From: Ecdyonurus torrentis
Lineage: Eukaryota > Arthropoda > Insecta > Ephemeroptera > Heptageniidae
NCBI GenBank assembly: GCA_949318235.1
Contig: OX439132.1
Coordinates: 15,258,943 to 15,322,942, forward strand
Reading direction: 5' to 3'
DNA: 64,000 nucleotides
Positions 43,401 to 55,624 of this stretch are shown piece by piece. The notes under the pieces were generated by a model, which was not told where the DNA came from, ran no database searches, and worked only from the letters and a program-made list of their open reading frames with translations. Numbering within the stretch: position 1 is the first letter of the stretch; the number at the start of each line of letters is the position of its first letter. A program made the translations under genes and the position numbers.

Positions 43401-45546
43401 TTTTTCTTTAAAAAAAAATTCTACCACAACCAGAAAACTTCTTGTAGATTTCTACTGCGGTATAATATTAAAGAAGAGACTTTATTAATAATTTACAACA
43501 GTGCTCCTCTGCAACAATATTTCATCTATATGTATAGTATTGTTATTATTTAAAAAAATATATAAAAACACTTAATTCAAATCTGACTATATAATATGAG
43601 TGTTACATGAAATTGTTTGTTTAATCGGTACGATTATTTATGTTCTACATATACAGTAGCTTAACATTTGATGAAAAGCATACACACAAATTAAAGAGTA
43701 AATATTACAATTTTGCATGGCGAAATTATTTGCAAGGGTAGCATATTTTCCATAGTTTGTTCATCGTAAAGTCAAGCTAACGTAAATCAAGTTTCAAAAT
43801 CTTTCACAAGAATTACATAAATATATTACCATTTTTCTTTGTCGCAAATAAGAAATATTTTATTTTAAAATTTAAACATTTATACTTTAAAATCAAATAT
43901 TAGATATTTTAAAACAAACATATAATAAAAGCTTTAAACAAATATAAAGTTTATATTTGAATCACAAGAAAGGATATAAAATATACGGTTATTTTTAAAC
44001 CAAACTTTAGTGGTTTGTATTACAAATTGAAGTCAAAGTTATCGATTTTAAAATGTTTACAAAACTTCACTTCAATAAACCAATGAAGAATTAAATTGAC
44101 AGTGGCTTTGTTGAAACACACTGCTTATGGGTGATTTATTGGTTAGCTAAAGATACTTATCTAGATCCGGCTCCCATCCCTATTTAATTGGTTCAAATTT
44201 TTAAACAATATGCGTTACATGTCAACATAAATTTATAATAAAAACTGTTTAGAATATTTATGGTTATCTTTTTTTAACATTGATAACTATTTATTATTAA
44301 TTTTTAAATTAATAGTGTACCAAATTTTAACTTATAAAAAAAAGTTAAAAAGAGATATTTTAAAATAGCAAGAATGAATTTAATATAGTATCTACTATCT
44401 ATAGATAACATTATATTACCTTTTTTTGTTCTTTTTTCAAATTTAATGATTAAACTTATCATTTATGAATTTTCTTATTGAAAATTGAAATATAATCAGT
44501 ATAATCACGAATTTGGCAAAAAAAAAAAAAAATGTACTTCAAGTTGCTTACTTAAATTACTATTATTTTACTTCGGATAATAATTTCAATGCTTATCACC
44601 GTTGGTGGTGAGTATCTGTTATCAGATGCGCGCAATCAGAAAACTCTAATTTTTCATACTTAGCTCCGTAAGAATATTCTTTATAAGCGAATTTTTAGAA
44701 AACTACTACATGTTAAACTTTTACATGTTTTAAACTAATAATACATGTTGACCAAAAAGTTTTCATCGGTAAGAAGCATTGCAATAATAATAACTAATCA
44801 TCGATAGAAAAGTTTTTCCTTGTTCTATAACCCTAAACCTACTGTGCGTATAATTTGTATTGGCCAAACAGTTGCCTACCCAGCAGGATTAACCACAGAA
44901 CGCGAGAAAATGTAGCTGATACCATTGTGATCAATGAGAATCTATTTTACTCTCTATATAACTGTAAAATACGTTACTATAATAGAAAGCTTGGAGAGGT
45001 CGTACATTTCGTAGTATGTATAGTCAAGTCTATCGTTTGTTCGTTTATGTGTGTGTGGTAGCGGTAATTACGGTTTATCTTCATTATTAATCTTTACTGC
45101 TCGGAAATAAAACTAAAAGTATTTAAAAAGTGAAATGCCTCTTTTTTTTAATGTTATATCGTTTCTATTTTTATATAGTGTAATCTTAAATTATATTAAT
45201 ACTTAATAGAAATTAAAGTAGTTGAGATTTGTTTTTTTATTGTATTTGATATAATCTACAAACGTAAGTCTAAGAGTTCTAAGACTGTTAAGACGATTTT
45301 ATATACGTAATTTAAAGAGCAAAATTCAGTTATGTTGATTATCATTTTTATCATTACACGACAAGAAATATATAAAGTTTTGTCTCTTTAATTTATAAGT
45401 ACTGAATAAAAAAAAATGTAACAAAATGCTTGGTTTGTAAAAGAAAAAAAAATGTAAATATATAAAAAAAATAACAACCATTCGTCAAGCAGGCTATATG
45501 CCATTAAAAAAAGTGTTTACGTTAGCAAAAAAAAAATCAAACTAAC

Positions 45547-45786
45547 CCGTTTGTTGTCTCGAAATTTAACGTATCCATCCACTACTGTGACTTCTCGTCC
45601 GTCCCATTCAGTTTCCACCATCAAAGTTGCTGCTGGTGAGGCCCACCGTGCATGATGGGCAGGTGAACCCATCAAAGACGGTGGTTCTGAAGATGATAGA
45701 CGTTCAAATGTATCCATACCGGAGTTAGATGAGTATGCTCTTGTTGGGGGAGGGGTAGCACAAGCAGAAGGTATGTTATTCATCAT
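45547..45786 (-). CDS. DOK7: Dok-7-like adaptor, first coding exon
   Basis: Opens with MMNNIPSACATPP after an in-frame stop, so the first ATG is the likely start (Met2 is the alternative). Runs 80 codons to VVDGYVKFRDNKR and ends CGG|GTTAGT in phase 0. The first ~60 residues are Ser/Pro-rich and unrecognised. The final segment matches the first strand of the Dok-7 PH domain (family form V-x-G-x-V-K-x-R-D-x-K-K-W-K). Joining in phase to the exon at 31,024 gives NKR|WKQRWGVVTKLSPAA, which strongly supports the assignment. Dok-7 proteins are PH-PTB adaptors at the membrane, known in vertebrates as activators of the receptor kinase MuSK; the partner in this organism is unknown. Codon use and CpG content stand out from the AT-rich flanks. 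Confidence 0.72.
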
Positions 45787-46149
45787 TTTTGCTTAATTTT
45801 TAACTACACACACCACAATAATAAACACAGTAGGATAGTATAACACACTGATACACCAAGCTATTTATATAATATATTTATCTATATAATATTACACACA
45901 TATTGTTATATATTTATGTATATGGTTATTATATTTATTTATAATTACTATTACAAAAAAAAAATACTATATCACTTTCATCATATTTTATATTATTAAT
46001 AAATCAAAACTATATAAATTTAAAAAAAAAATGAAGAGAGATATTTTACATTAAAATATATTATAATTAATACTTAATTATTAATATACAACACGAAACT
46101 TTGTTTTAAGTTTTTGTGGTACACTTTTTAGTATATTTTAAATGAATAT

Positions 46150-46385
46150 GTCACATTTATGTTTTAATTATTATAACACGCGATGAGCCGGTATATGTTA
46201 TAAGAGTCGCGCGTCGTTTTGACGAACGAGTTACACGCACGGGACGGACACGAGACACACGAGTGGTGATACGAGAGCTTCGCTGAGCAGACAGAGCCAC
46301 AAGACTGCTTGCCGCCGTGAAAAACCAACCCTTAAACTCGCACATGCCCATATAATAGTACGCGCCACAATGCTAACACCACCTA
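46150..46385 (-). promoter_or_regulatory. CpG-rich probable start region of the Dok-7-like gene
   Basis: A ~210-bp patch packed with CpG (46175-46380), about 400 nt upstream of the first coding exon on the same strand. A TATTATAT motif on the minus strand near 46351-46358 could be a TATA element. A 64-codon reading frame (MGMCEFKGWFF..., 46157-46351) crosses the patch; I see no protein match and read it as leader or uORF. A candidate acceptor GTGTGTAG lies just before the coding ATG, so the leader may be spliced. Confidence 0.45.
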
Positions 46386-47052
46386 ACAACAACTTTAAGA
46401 ACTATATCACGCCCGCACATTATTTTTATTTCCATAAAAAGGAATTTTAAATATTTATTAATAAATATAAATTGCATACATATTTTAATATATTAATTTT
46501 TAAATATATATGAAGGTAGAACTTATAATTACTATTGATTTGTAATCAATAAATGACGTATAATTTGTCAAAAAAAATTGTTAGGAATTATTCTGTGTTA
46601 TCCTGAAAGTTAGGCAAATAGTCGGACACACTTGAAATATTTTCTACAAAGTGTCGCAAAATCAGATGAGTAAAATAATAATAATAAATAAAAATAATAA
46701 TTAACTTAATAAATTTTTGAAAACTAACACTTTTTGTACAAAACTGTGTTAATATTAAAATAACAAAAATAGAAGTATCTTTATTTGATGAAGATAATAA
46801 AAATAGATTTGGGTTTCTTAAAAAATAATAATAATAATAAAAAGTCTACTCTCGTTAAAATTGATTTAGATTATACACTTCATAGTTGCACACATATTTA
46901 TTTGCATTAAAAAAAAAAAAAAGCTTACTTTTAGTTGCAGGTCAAAAAAAAAATTGCACAGAAAAAAATATATATATTTGATTTTCATATCACTGGCATT
47001 TTAAGTTTTCTATTTCTGAATTTCTGATATAAAAAATCAAACCTCTTACACT

Positions 47053-47056
<4 letters not shown>

Positions 47057-47114
<58 letters not shown>
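47057..47114 (+). repeat. (GA)n microsatellite
   Basis: 29 GA units. Confidence 0.98.
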
Positions 47115-47116
<2 letters not shown>

Positions 47117-49510
47117 ACTTGAAGTTTCTGAGCTTTGCAAAAATACGTGATGTATAACTTCTTTTTTTTCTAGCAAGCAGATAAAAAAATATCCATTTAT
47201 ATATTTTAACATATATCTCGAGCCGAACATTTTTTATATCGTACATCTAAACGTAACTGGATTACTTGACCATATATACATTTAATAAATTTGATTTCAA
47301 AGATAAATAATACAAAATAAAGGAATATTATCGACTTTATATATGAACGTTATTTTAGATAGAGACGTTAAGAAGAAAAAAAATAAGGCTTTAAGGCTAT
47401 CTAATATTGTGGTTGTACGTGCTAGCAATTCATGTGGAGTATTTACTTCTATTTGCGCGAGAGGAAGAAGATGGAAGTGACTGCAAACGGCATGAGCATA
47501 AAAAACTATCCTTCTCCTCCCAACAATTGGGAGGGGCTGAGAATCGTGTTAGTCGTAATTAGAGATGACGGGGAGAGAGGCAAAATAATATAGAGTATAG
47601 TATAGCTGCAATTAATGCCTGCAGATGATACCCTCTTGCTACAAACTCACAGTAATCACCCCACCCCCACCCTCTCTCCATCACCCATACACTCCACCCA
47701 CCATGGACCGCAGCAGTACATGATCTGCATTGGTTAGGAGTCGAACACAGGACAATTATTATTGCAAGTGGAATTCAATTATTACTAAGCTCTTAAGATT
47801 CTTAATTGAGTGTTTCGTATGTTAGAAACTGCCGTCATATATAAAATTATGAGCTTATCGTGTTAACTAGATTTATATATCGCAACTTATGTTGTTAGTT
47901 TTGGTTTTGAGTAATTTTTGAATATTTATTGCATTGTGTGTTCAAGGTGTCATGAAGCTAAAAATTCTGTGCAAGATTTGAATTCAACGATATAATTTTA
48001 TGAATTTTGACAAAATCACTCATGTAAAAACATTTTTAATCACAATATTCCACTGATTTACAGTATATATTTTCTATATTCATACGGAATAACACTAATA
48101 ATCTTTCTATATATGAGTAAATGTTGCGTCAAAAGTACATTGCACATCTCTATTGCGTATACTGTGACTGTCACGCAAAAATATAAGAAAAAACTGAAGC
48201 GTTGAATAAGTAAGATAAATTTTATCAAAGTTATTTTATAAAAAATAATACAGCTAAATATATTAATAAAAATAAATAAATAATAATAATAGGCCAGAAA
48301 AGAAAACAAAAAAGAAACGGTATTTACACCCATTTAATTATTAACTGTATACTGTATAATATAAATTTAAAGTACTAAAAAAAAAGAAAAATGTTTTAAA
48401 AAAGTTTATTAATTAAACTTTTTGGTATACAATATACTCTCTAAAAAGGCAAACCCTTATTCTACGTATAGTATACCATATAGTAAGTTATGTACACATA
48501 CTGAAGAAAAGTACATGCTAAAACATGTCATGTGGGAATTTACTCACTTTTACAAAACACTGTACTTTTTTTTTTCTTCCTATATCCTCAGAGATTTTAA
48601 GCTAAAAATGTAATAAAAATTCTCAGATTTTCCTTGTAAATTTAAAAACAAATTCAATTAATAAAAATAACTCATACATTATTATTTCATATAAATAGAT
48701 CGTAAACTTTTTTTGCTTTTTATTTTTATTTTTTGCAAAAAAGTTACATAATACAGTAATGCGCAGTAACTACGTATTTACATAAGAGTTATTACATTCT
48801 CAGAGGGGTTTGCAAAAGATATTAAAACCAGAATAATAGTGGTCACATTATAAGTGTCATAATGTCCTATTCTATCCCCCCTCTTTATATATTGCTATGT
48901 GAATATTTATTACACTAACTTAAAATATGTTATATTGTATTATTACATACAATTACATTAAGGTATAATAATAATTTTTCTTTCTTTCATTACATTCAAT
49001 TACAAAACAAATATGACAATAATTATATCATACATACTTACTATTAATCTTACTTGTAATAAACCTGTAATTTTTCTGTTATCTTTAAGATATTAAAATT
49101 ATTATTTATTATATTTTACATTGAATATTTCTGTTTCGTGTGTCATAAAAATTTGTGGTATTATTTTTAAATATGGTAATTCACTGTATGTACTGTACAG
49201 CATAAATTTTTATTATATCGTCATTTTTATGTATTGTTATATTATAAGTATAATTTATATCTACAGTGTGTGTTTGTGTATAATATTATTTATGTTTTTT
49301 TATAGATTTTTTTTTTTTTTTTTTTTTTAATATAGGTATAATTTTTCAGGTCAGCTCTTGTTAGTTCAATATGCGGCGGCAAGACATTTTGGCAAAAAAA
49401 TAATCGTACTAAATGAAATATGAGCATACAAATTTTACAAATTAATGTATTTATATATATATATATAATATATATATATATATAGCCTATACATAGTGAT
49501 AAACTGATAC

Positions 49511-49700
<190 letters not shown>

Positions 49701-50697
49701 TCATTTTGACTGCTAGGTTGAAAAACTGAATTTTTAATTTTAAATTTAAAATAAATTTTTAGACTCTATTCTTACGTAAGTAATTATAAAAATATGTACA
49801 TAAAAAAAATAATAAAAGAAAAACCGAAAGAATAAAACAAAATTGCTTTTTATAAAATTAAGTGTATCAAGTTTCATATTTGATATTTATTTAATCAGCA
49901 AAATATATGATATTAAAAAACTATCTTCCCCCCCCCCCCCCCCCAAAAAAAATCAAATCAAATCAAATCAAAATCAAAAACATGATATAATTATTTGTCG
50001 TATAACGTATGCTTCAAGTATAATGTTACACAATATATTTATACTGTGTTTTTCACACTAAAAATCGTCCATTTTCTTCTTTATATTTCATTGATAACAA
50101 TAAGAAATATTATTTTTCACTGTAAATTTTTATTAAGTTACTTTTTGAATTAAATTAAAAATCAAAACAAAGTGCATATAAAGTCAAGGTTCTAAAACAT
50201 CAAAATAAAATACAGATGCACTATACTTCTTTGGAGTATTGGAATTATTTATAAGTGCTGTGACTGTATAACCATTATAAATGACATTTGTTTGTACTAT
50301 ACAACATTACATTATTGTTATTTTTACAACATATATGTATTATATAATATACGATGTGACAAACTACATTCTATTTAGGTATACAGTAGTATAATTCTAT
50401 AGTCATTTTAAAACAAAGAATACTGCATTTTTTAAATTCATGAACATATTAAAAATAATCGTAATAAATTTACATGTCTATATAGCATTTTGCATTGTAA
50501 TAAAATTGCAGATAAACATATTTTTATAAATAATATATTACTAAACACACGTTTATATTTATACCAATTTAAAAATATAAATATACAGCATGAAGTGTTA
50601 CATATAGCTGCATTAGTTATTCGTTCTTTTCGATCCTAAAGCAAAATAGCTCATATGGGACAGGATGACTGCGGCATAACACTGCGCCATACTACAC

Positions 50698-50811
<114 letters not shown>

Positions 50812-52461
50812 AGTCGTGTGTCCTTTCTGTACCAGAGACCAGCAGTCAACCAACACCTGCCCAACATGCTCAAATCACGAATCACGTTCAAAATTACGTC
50901 CAAACGTCCTAGACAACTTTACCAGAAGTCACGTCGTTATATACCCAACTATATTCAACACTCAATTTTTTTTATACATAAAAATATATATTTATAGGGT
51001 CTTTGCTTCATACTATATCGGTACTAAAATCAATCGATGAGCTAAAAAAAAAGAGGGGGGAGGTTAAAAGTAGACTGAATAAAAAAGAAACATTGTCAGA
51101 TTTATATATAAGAATCAAGAGTATACTCTACAGAAGTAAAATTTCCAGTTTGAATGAATAAGAAAACGAATTTTCAATTATGTTTTATGCATGAAATTTT
51201 ATTTATTTATGTATGTATATACTCGTTACTTTAAGCGTCACTTGAAAAAAGGAAAAAGAAATATACAGCCTAAAGAGACATTACATTAAATTTAAATGAA
51301 AAACGACTTGAAAATGAGACTTAATTAAGACATTTTTAATTATTACAACTCATATTGTATTGTTGTTTTTATGTGCATTGTATCTTGTAAAAACATCTCA
51401 CATTTACGACTGCTAGTTGCTTTTCCTCTGTCTTCATTCTTATTATGTCCTACCACCATAAGGCACCAATTCCTATATACTTTCACCCTTCATATCTAAG
51501 AATGTAAAATATATTTATATAATTTTAAATTGATTAAAAAATAATATAATCGTGTACTGCGTGTACTTATATACTATAATAAAAAAATAATAATAAACAT
51601 GCCCTTTCATTGTAAGAGTGAAATACATACTGAATAATAAAAAAACGTGTATAGAAAACCAGTGCAGCGTAAAATGCGAGTCGGTTAATATAAAATACCT
51701 TTAGGCAGTACAGAAACATCCATTGCTAATTAATTTTATTGATTTAATACTAAAAGCAAAAAAGTAATATATTTTAATACCATTTTATTATATAATTTAT
51801 TATGTTATAATATATTAAGCGTAAAAAAATCACTCGTTTTTTTAAAACAAAATATTACATAATTTTATTTCCATATAAATTGAATTTTAAATAATTTTAA
51901 ATTTGATACACAATTGAAAAATAAAATAAGTTTGCTTCAATTTTATGAGGTTTGAAAATACCTAGGGGAGAAAATTCAGCAGCATTGCAGCATGTTCAGG
52001 CGCACATATGTGTACAAGGGTCCCTCGTGTATAGATTTTGGTTTTGTGTGTTGGACTATAATGTAGCTGACGAACAATTCAAACCTCCAGAGACAAACTT
52101 TTCCACTCCTAAACACCAGAGCAACGCAACACAGATTTTATTTCTTAAAGTTAAAAATAATGAACTCGTCTTATTTTAAAAATTGAAGATAACTTTTTTT
52201 TTAAAAATTAACTCTAATTTTCAATTTTCTACGACGATGTTATAAAAGTGAATACAATCATCAATCATTCACATACGGTGTATAGAATAATTTAATTTCA
52301 TGAAACTTCAACTTCCTTAAAAAAAATAATGTATGTTTAATTAAGTAAGCTAGACATTTATAGATATAGTATTCTTTTTCTGAACAGTACTATACACTGT
52401 GCTGTGCTTTGCATAACACCATAGATCATAGTACTGATGGATAATAACTTAAAAAGTAATA

Positions 52462-52492
<31 letters not shown>

Positions 52493-53878
52493 TTAAATGT
52501 GAAAGAGGATTTGATTCTCGAGTCTATTACACGATCGCAATGTGCTATTTATTATATACATCTGATCTGGTAATATTAGAATAGAATAAAATATTTTCAA
52601 AACACTATTTATGTGTAAAAAAAAAAAAAAAAAAAAACTTTATTACTATCATATATTTTAGGAGGAAGTTATAATTCAAAACTTTCATCTTCACTGAAGT
52701 ATTATTCATATGATATAATTTGAAAAACAATTCGCTATAAATTGAATTTTTAAAACCCTGAAACATGTACTGACAACTGTAAATTTTTTTTTTTGTAAGA
52801 ATCAAAAGTTGTATATATACAGTTTAAGAAGATAAGAACTGAAAAAATTGCAATAATTTAGTAGATTTGATTGATTTTTAGTGTAGTGTGAGTACTTGGC
52901 CATCTGGTTTACACGCACCAGCACTCGATCTCATTGCAACTCTCGCGCCGCGTGGTGTTAGCTCCCCATCTCACACCAACCAGCTGTGGTGATCTCACGC
53001 ATCAAATAATACATAATTAAAATATGCCAACACTGTTAGCTGCATATTCGATTAATTTTGTTCACTGGCATGGATGGAAAAATTATATTGACAATAATTG
53101 ATTTTGCCATTGTATAATTTCTTTTTAATGAAAAAATATAAATATTTAAAGCAATTAAAAAGATAAAAAATATATATATTGCTATTGCCTGCACGTATAC
53201 AATACTCCTAACAAACAACGCAACCAAAGGAGAAAAAAATTAAATATATCAGAAAGTGTTGCATTATAGTACAAGAATGGGGAAAAAAATTAGAGAGAAA
53301 AGGGGGGACAATAATAATTTATTTGAAAAGATCTGCTAGGGCTATGAGGGCTAAATAGAAGAAAGGAAGAAAGTTTTTATAATAATTTCCAACATTTTTG
53401 TTTTATATGCCAGCACACCAACTGACTATCTGAAACGCTGGGAACACAGGGTATGAAATATGAAATGCAGGCTTTATAATGCTATATATGATATAAAAAT
53501 AATTTTGTATATAAATGACAATATAATAACTATTATACATTCGAAGAGTATAAAAAGTAAATATTGTTAACTACACCTTTTAAAACAAATCAAAATAAAT
53601 ACCACAAACCGTACACGTCCAGATCATAATATGTTTTGTTCATAATAGAGAATACGGCAATATATAATTTTAATTATATTAGTTAGTCAATATTTTGTCT
53701 ATTATTCTCTATAATGATTCGCGATGTTTATTCCCACTCTTTTTTATTGTACAATACTCTACTATGTATAACATCACATATGAATAACATGCCACATGGA
53801 AACCCGAGGTAATATAGTTTACGGGGTATGATATTTTGAGCTTATAAACATTTTTAATTCTGTATATTTATATACATC

Positions 53879-53910
<32 letters not shown>

Positions 53911-54761
53911 GAATTTTTTTGGGGGAAAAAGTAGAAGTTATTTTATGATGGAATGAGGAAAAATGTGTATACTTCACACCTCGGCGACGTAAGACCACAG
54001 AAAAAAAGCCTCCACTTTATTGCAATACATTATGAGTTATGACTATATGCACAATAATATATAATATAATATACAATACTGGTGAACTGGTGATCATTTT
54101 TTGGAAGTACCACATACGAGATACAAAATTACCAGCAGACCAATTACGTAAAGAAAAAAAATATATAATAATAAAAGAATAATAATATACATAGTACTAT
54201 AATAAAACATTGTATGATGATTATTTTTGGCACCGAATAACAAAAGCGTCGATTTTTATATTTTTTATTATTATTGTTGTTATTTTTCCCTGAAACGCAT
54301 GGCACGTGTCCCGTGTGCCATAATAAGGAGAGTTAATTTTTAATTTTAGAGTAACAATATTTCAAGCTTCTATATGTTTAAGGCGGGAAATCAGGTACTG
54401 CGGGATTTGACTAAAAAGTTATAAAGAAAGAAAAATCTGACATTTTGCACGATGATACATTAGGATATGGTATCGTCAAAAATGTAAAAAAAAAATTGGG
54501 GGTCACCATGCTAGAATTTAAATTATAATTTTTTGAAAAGTGTTAGTCCTATAAGAGCCCATGTTAAATTCAGTATTTATTTTCTCTCCTATCTGATGGT
54601 CAAGTGTGTTCTGAAAATTTAATCATAGGTAGCTGTTGCAATTAACTTTCATATGGCATCATAAATTTTGAAGTTTTCTTTTTAAATTCTGAAATACAAG
54701 TCATCTATTGCAACCCTTAAAACAATTACAGAGTTGTATATTATGATCTAGATCTACTCAC

Positions 54762-54841
54762 CTCCAACATCGCTCCCCGGACGCGTGGATGTGGTTCCAG
54801 GACCATCAAAATTCGTGTAATCGTTGCTATTTTTTGGTATA
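54762..54841 (-). CDS. Orphan coding-exon candidate, gene unknown
   Basis: A minus-strand open segment with a strong donor, GGAG|GTGAGT, and acceptors ending TTTATAG (54842) or AAATAG (54827). The reading IPKNSNDYTNFDGPGTTSTR then PGSDVG looks coding and is rich in CpG for this region; openness continues upstream to ESFDIYS. There is no Met, so an upstream exon would be needed in the ~0.7 kb before the RRP7A promoter, or RRP7A would be nested. I do not recognise the protein. The plus strand is also partly open here, so the call is tentative. Confidence 0.33.
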
Positions 54842-55459
54842 CTATAAATGTCAAAGCTCTCTCACGATCCGTGGGGGTTGGGTTTAAAATTTAGTATTTT
54901 TTTTTTTTAATTTGATCCCTGTTTGGTTACGCATATAGTATTTCTGTTAGCCGATACCAAACTACAAACTATATGGATCGATGCACAATATCATTAATGA
55001 TAATGAAACGATGTATGTACATTATACTAATTATACTAATTTTCATCCAAAAAAGCCTGTATAATTTTCTCATCATCATAGCATGCCAAATATGCTCTTG
55101 CGGAAAAAAAAATACACACGTAATAACTAAGCATGATAAATAGAGTGCATACAGTATACAGTCCATATTATGTTGGGTTGATGTGTAATATATGAGTTCA
55201 TTTAGACAAAAGCAGGACAAAAGTAAAACACAGCAACACGTACAGCACATATGTCCGTATATAAAATTTTTAACGCAAATGTGTGATCAAAGATTTGTTC
55301 GAATAACGTACCACATTTATTTCGTCAATAAATTAATGCAAGATGAGAATATTATGCAGAGTATAATCACAAAATCAGAAAACAGTGCAACAGGACACAA
55401 ATGCAACAGTATAAAACACGCCATGATGCAATGATGCACCTTCCACCTTCCACATAAAC

Positions 55460-55587
55460 ATCACGTCACGAGCGCGCACGAGTATCGGAGATCGGAGACG
55501 ATCGAGATCCCAAAACTTTGCCGCGAAATTGTTCAGTTCGAAACAAATGCATAACGAAATGTTATACATATACATGTGATCAATAAA
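55460..55587 (+). promoter_or_regulatory. RRP7A promoter / 5' leader
   Basis: A short CpG-rich patch in otherwise CpG-poor, AT-rich DNA sits directly upstream of the start codon. It holds a TTTGCCGCGAAA near-palindrome at 55517-55528 that fits the E2F-type TTTSSCGC pattern. No TATA box at a convincing distance. Start site not determinable here. Confidence 0.5.
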
Positions 55588-55624
55588 ATGGCGACTACCA
55601 CAACACACGTGCAAGGATTTAAAG
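55588..55624 (+). CDS. RRP7A: RRP7A exon 1
   Basis: Codes MATTTTHVQGFK plus one base (phase 1). Donor is AAAG|GTAAAC. Too short to appear as an ORF; identified by joining in frame to exon 2. Confidence 0.85.

Noticed and set aside
46157..46351. 64-codon minus-strand frame MGMCEFKGWFF... as a protein gene
   Set aside because: Arg/Ser/Val-rich composition follows from CpG-rich promoter DNA, and I see no family resemblance. Kept as leader/uORF only.
47690..47760. tRNA- or SINE-like B box (GTGTTCGACTCC on the minus strand)
   Set aside because: No convincing A box at the right distance and no cloverleaf.
51952..52179. 75-codon plus-strand frame (IPRGENSAALQHVQAHIC...)
   Set aside because: No ATG start, no recognisable domain, and the minus strand is equally open. 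Could be an old exon or repeat but not supportable.
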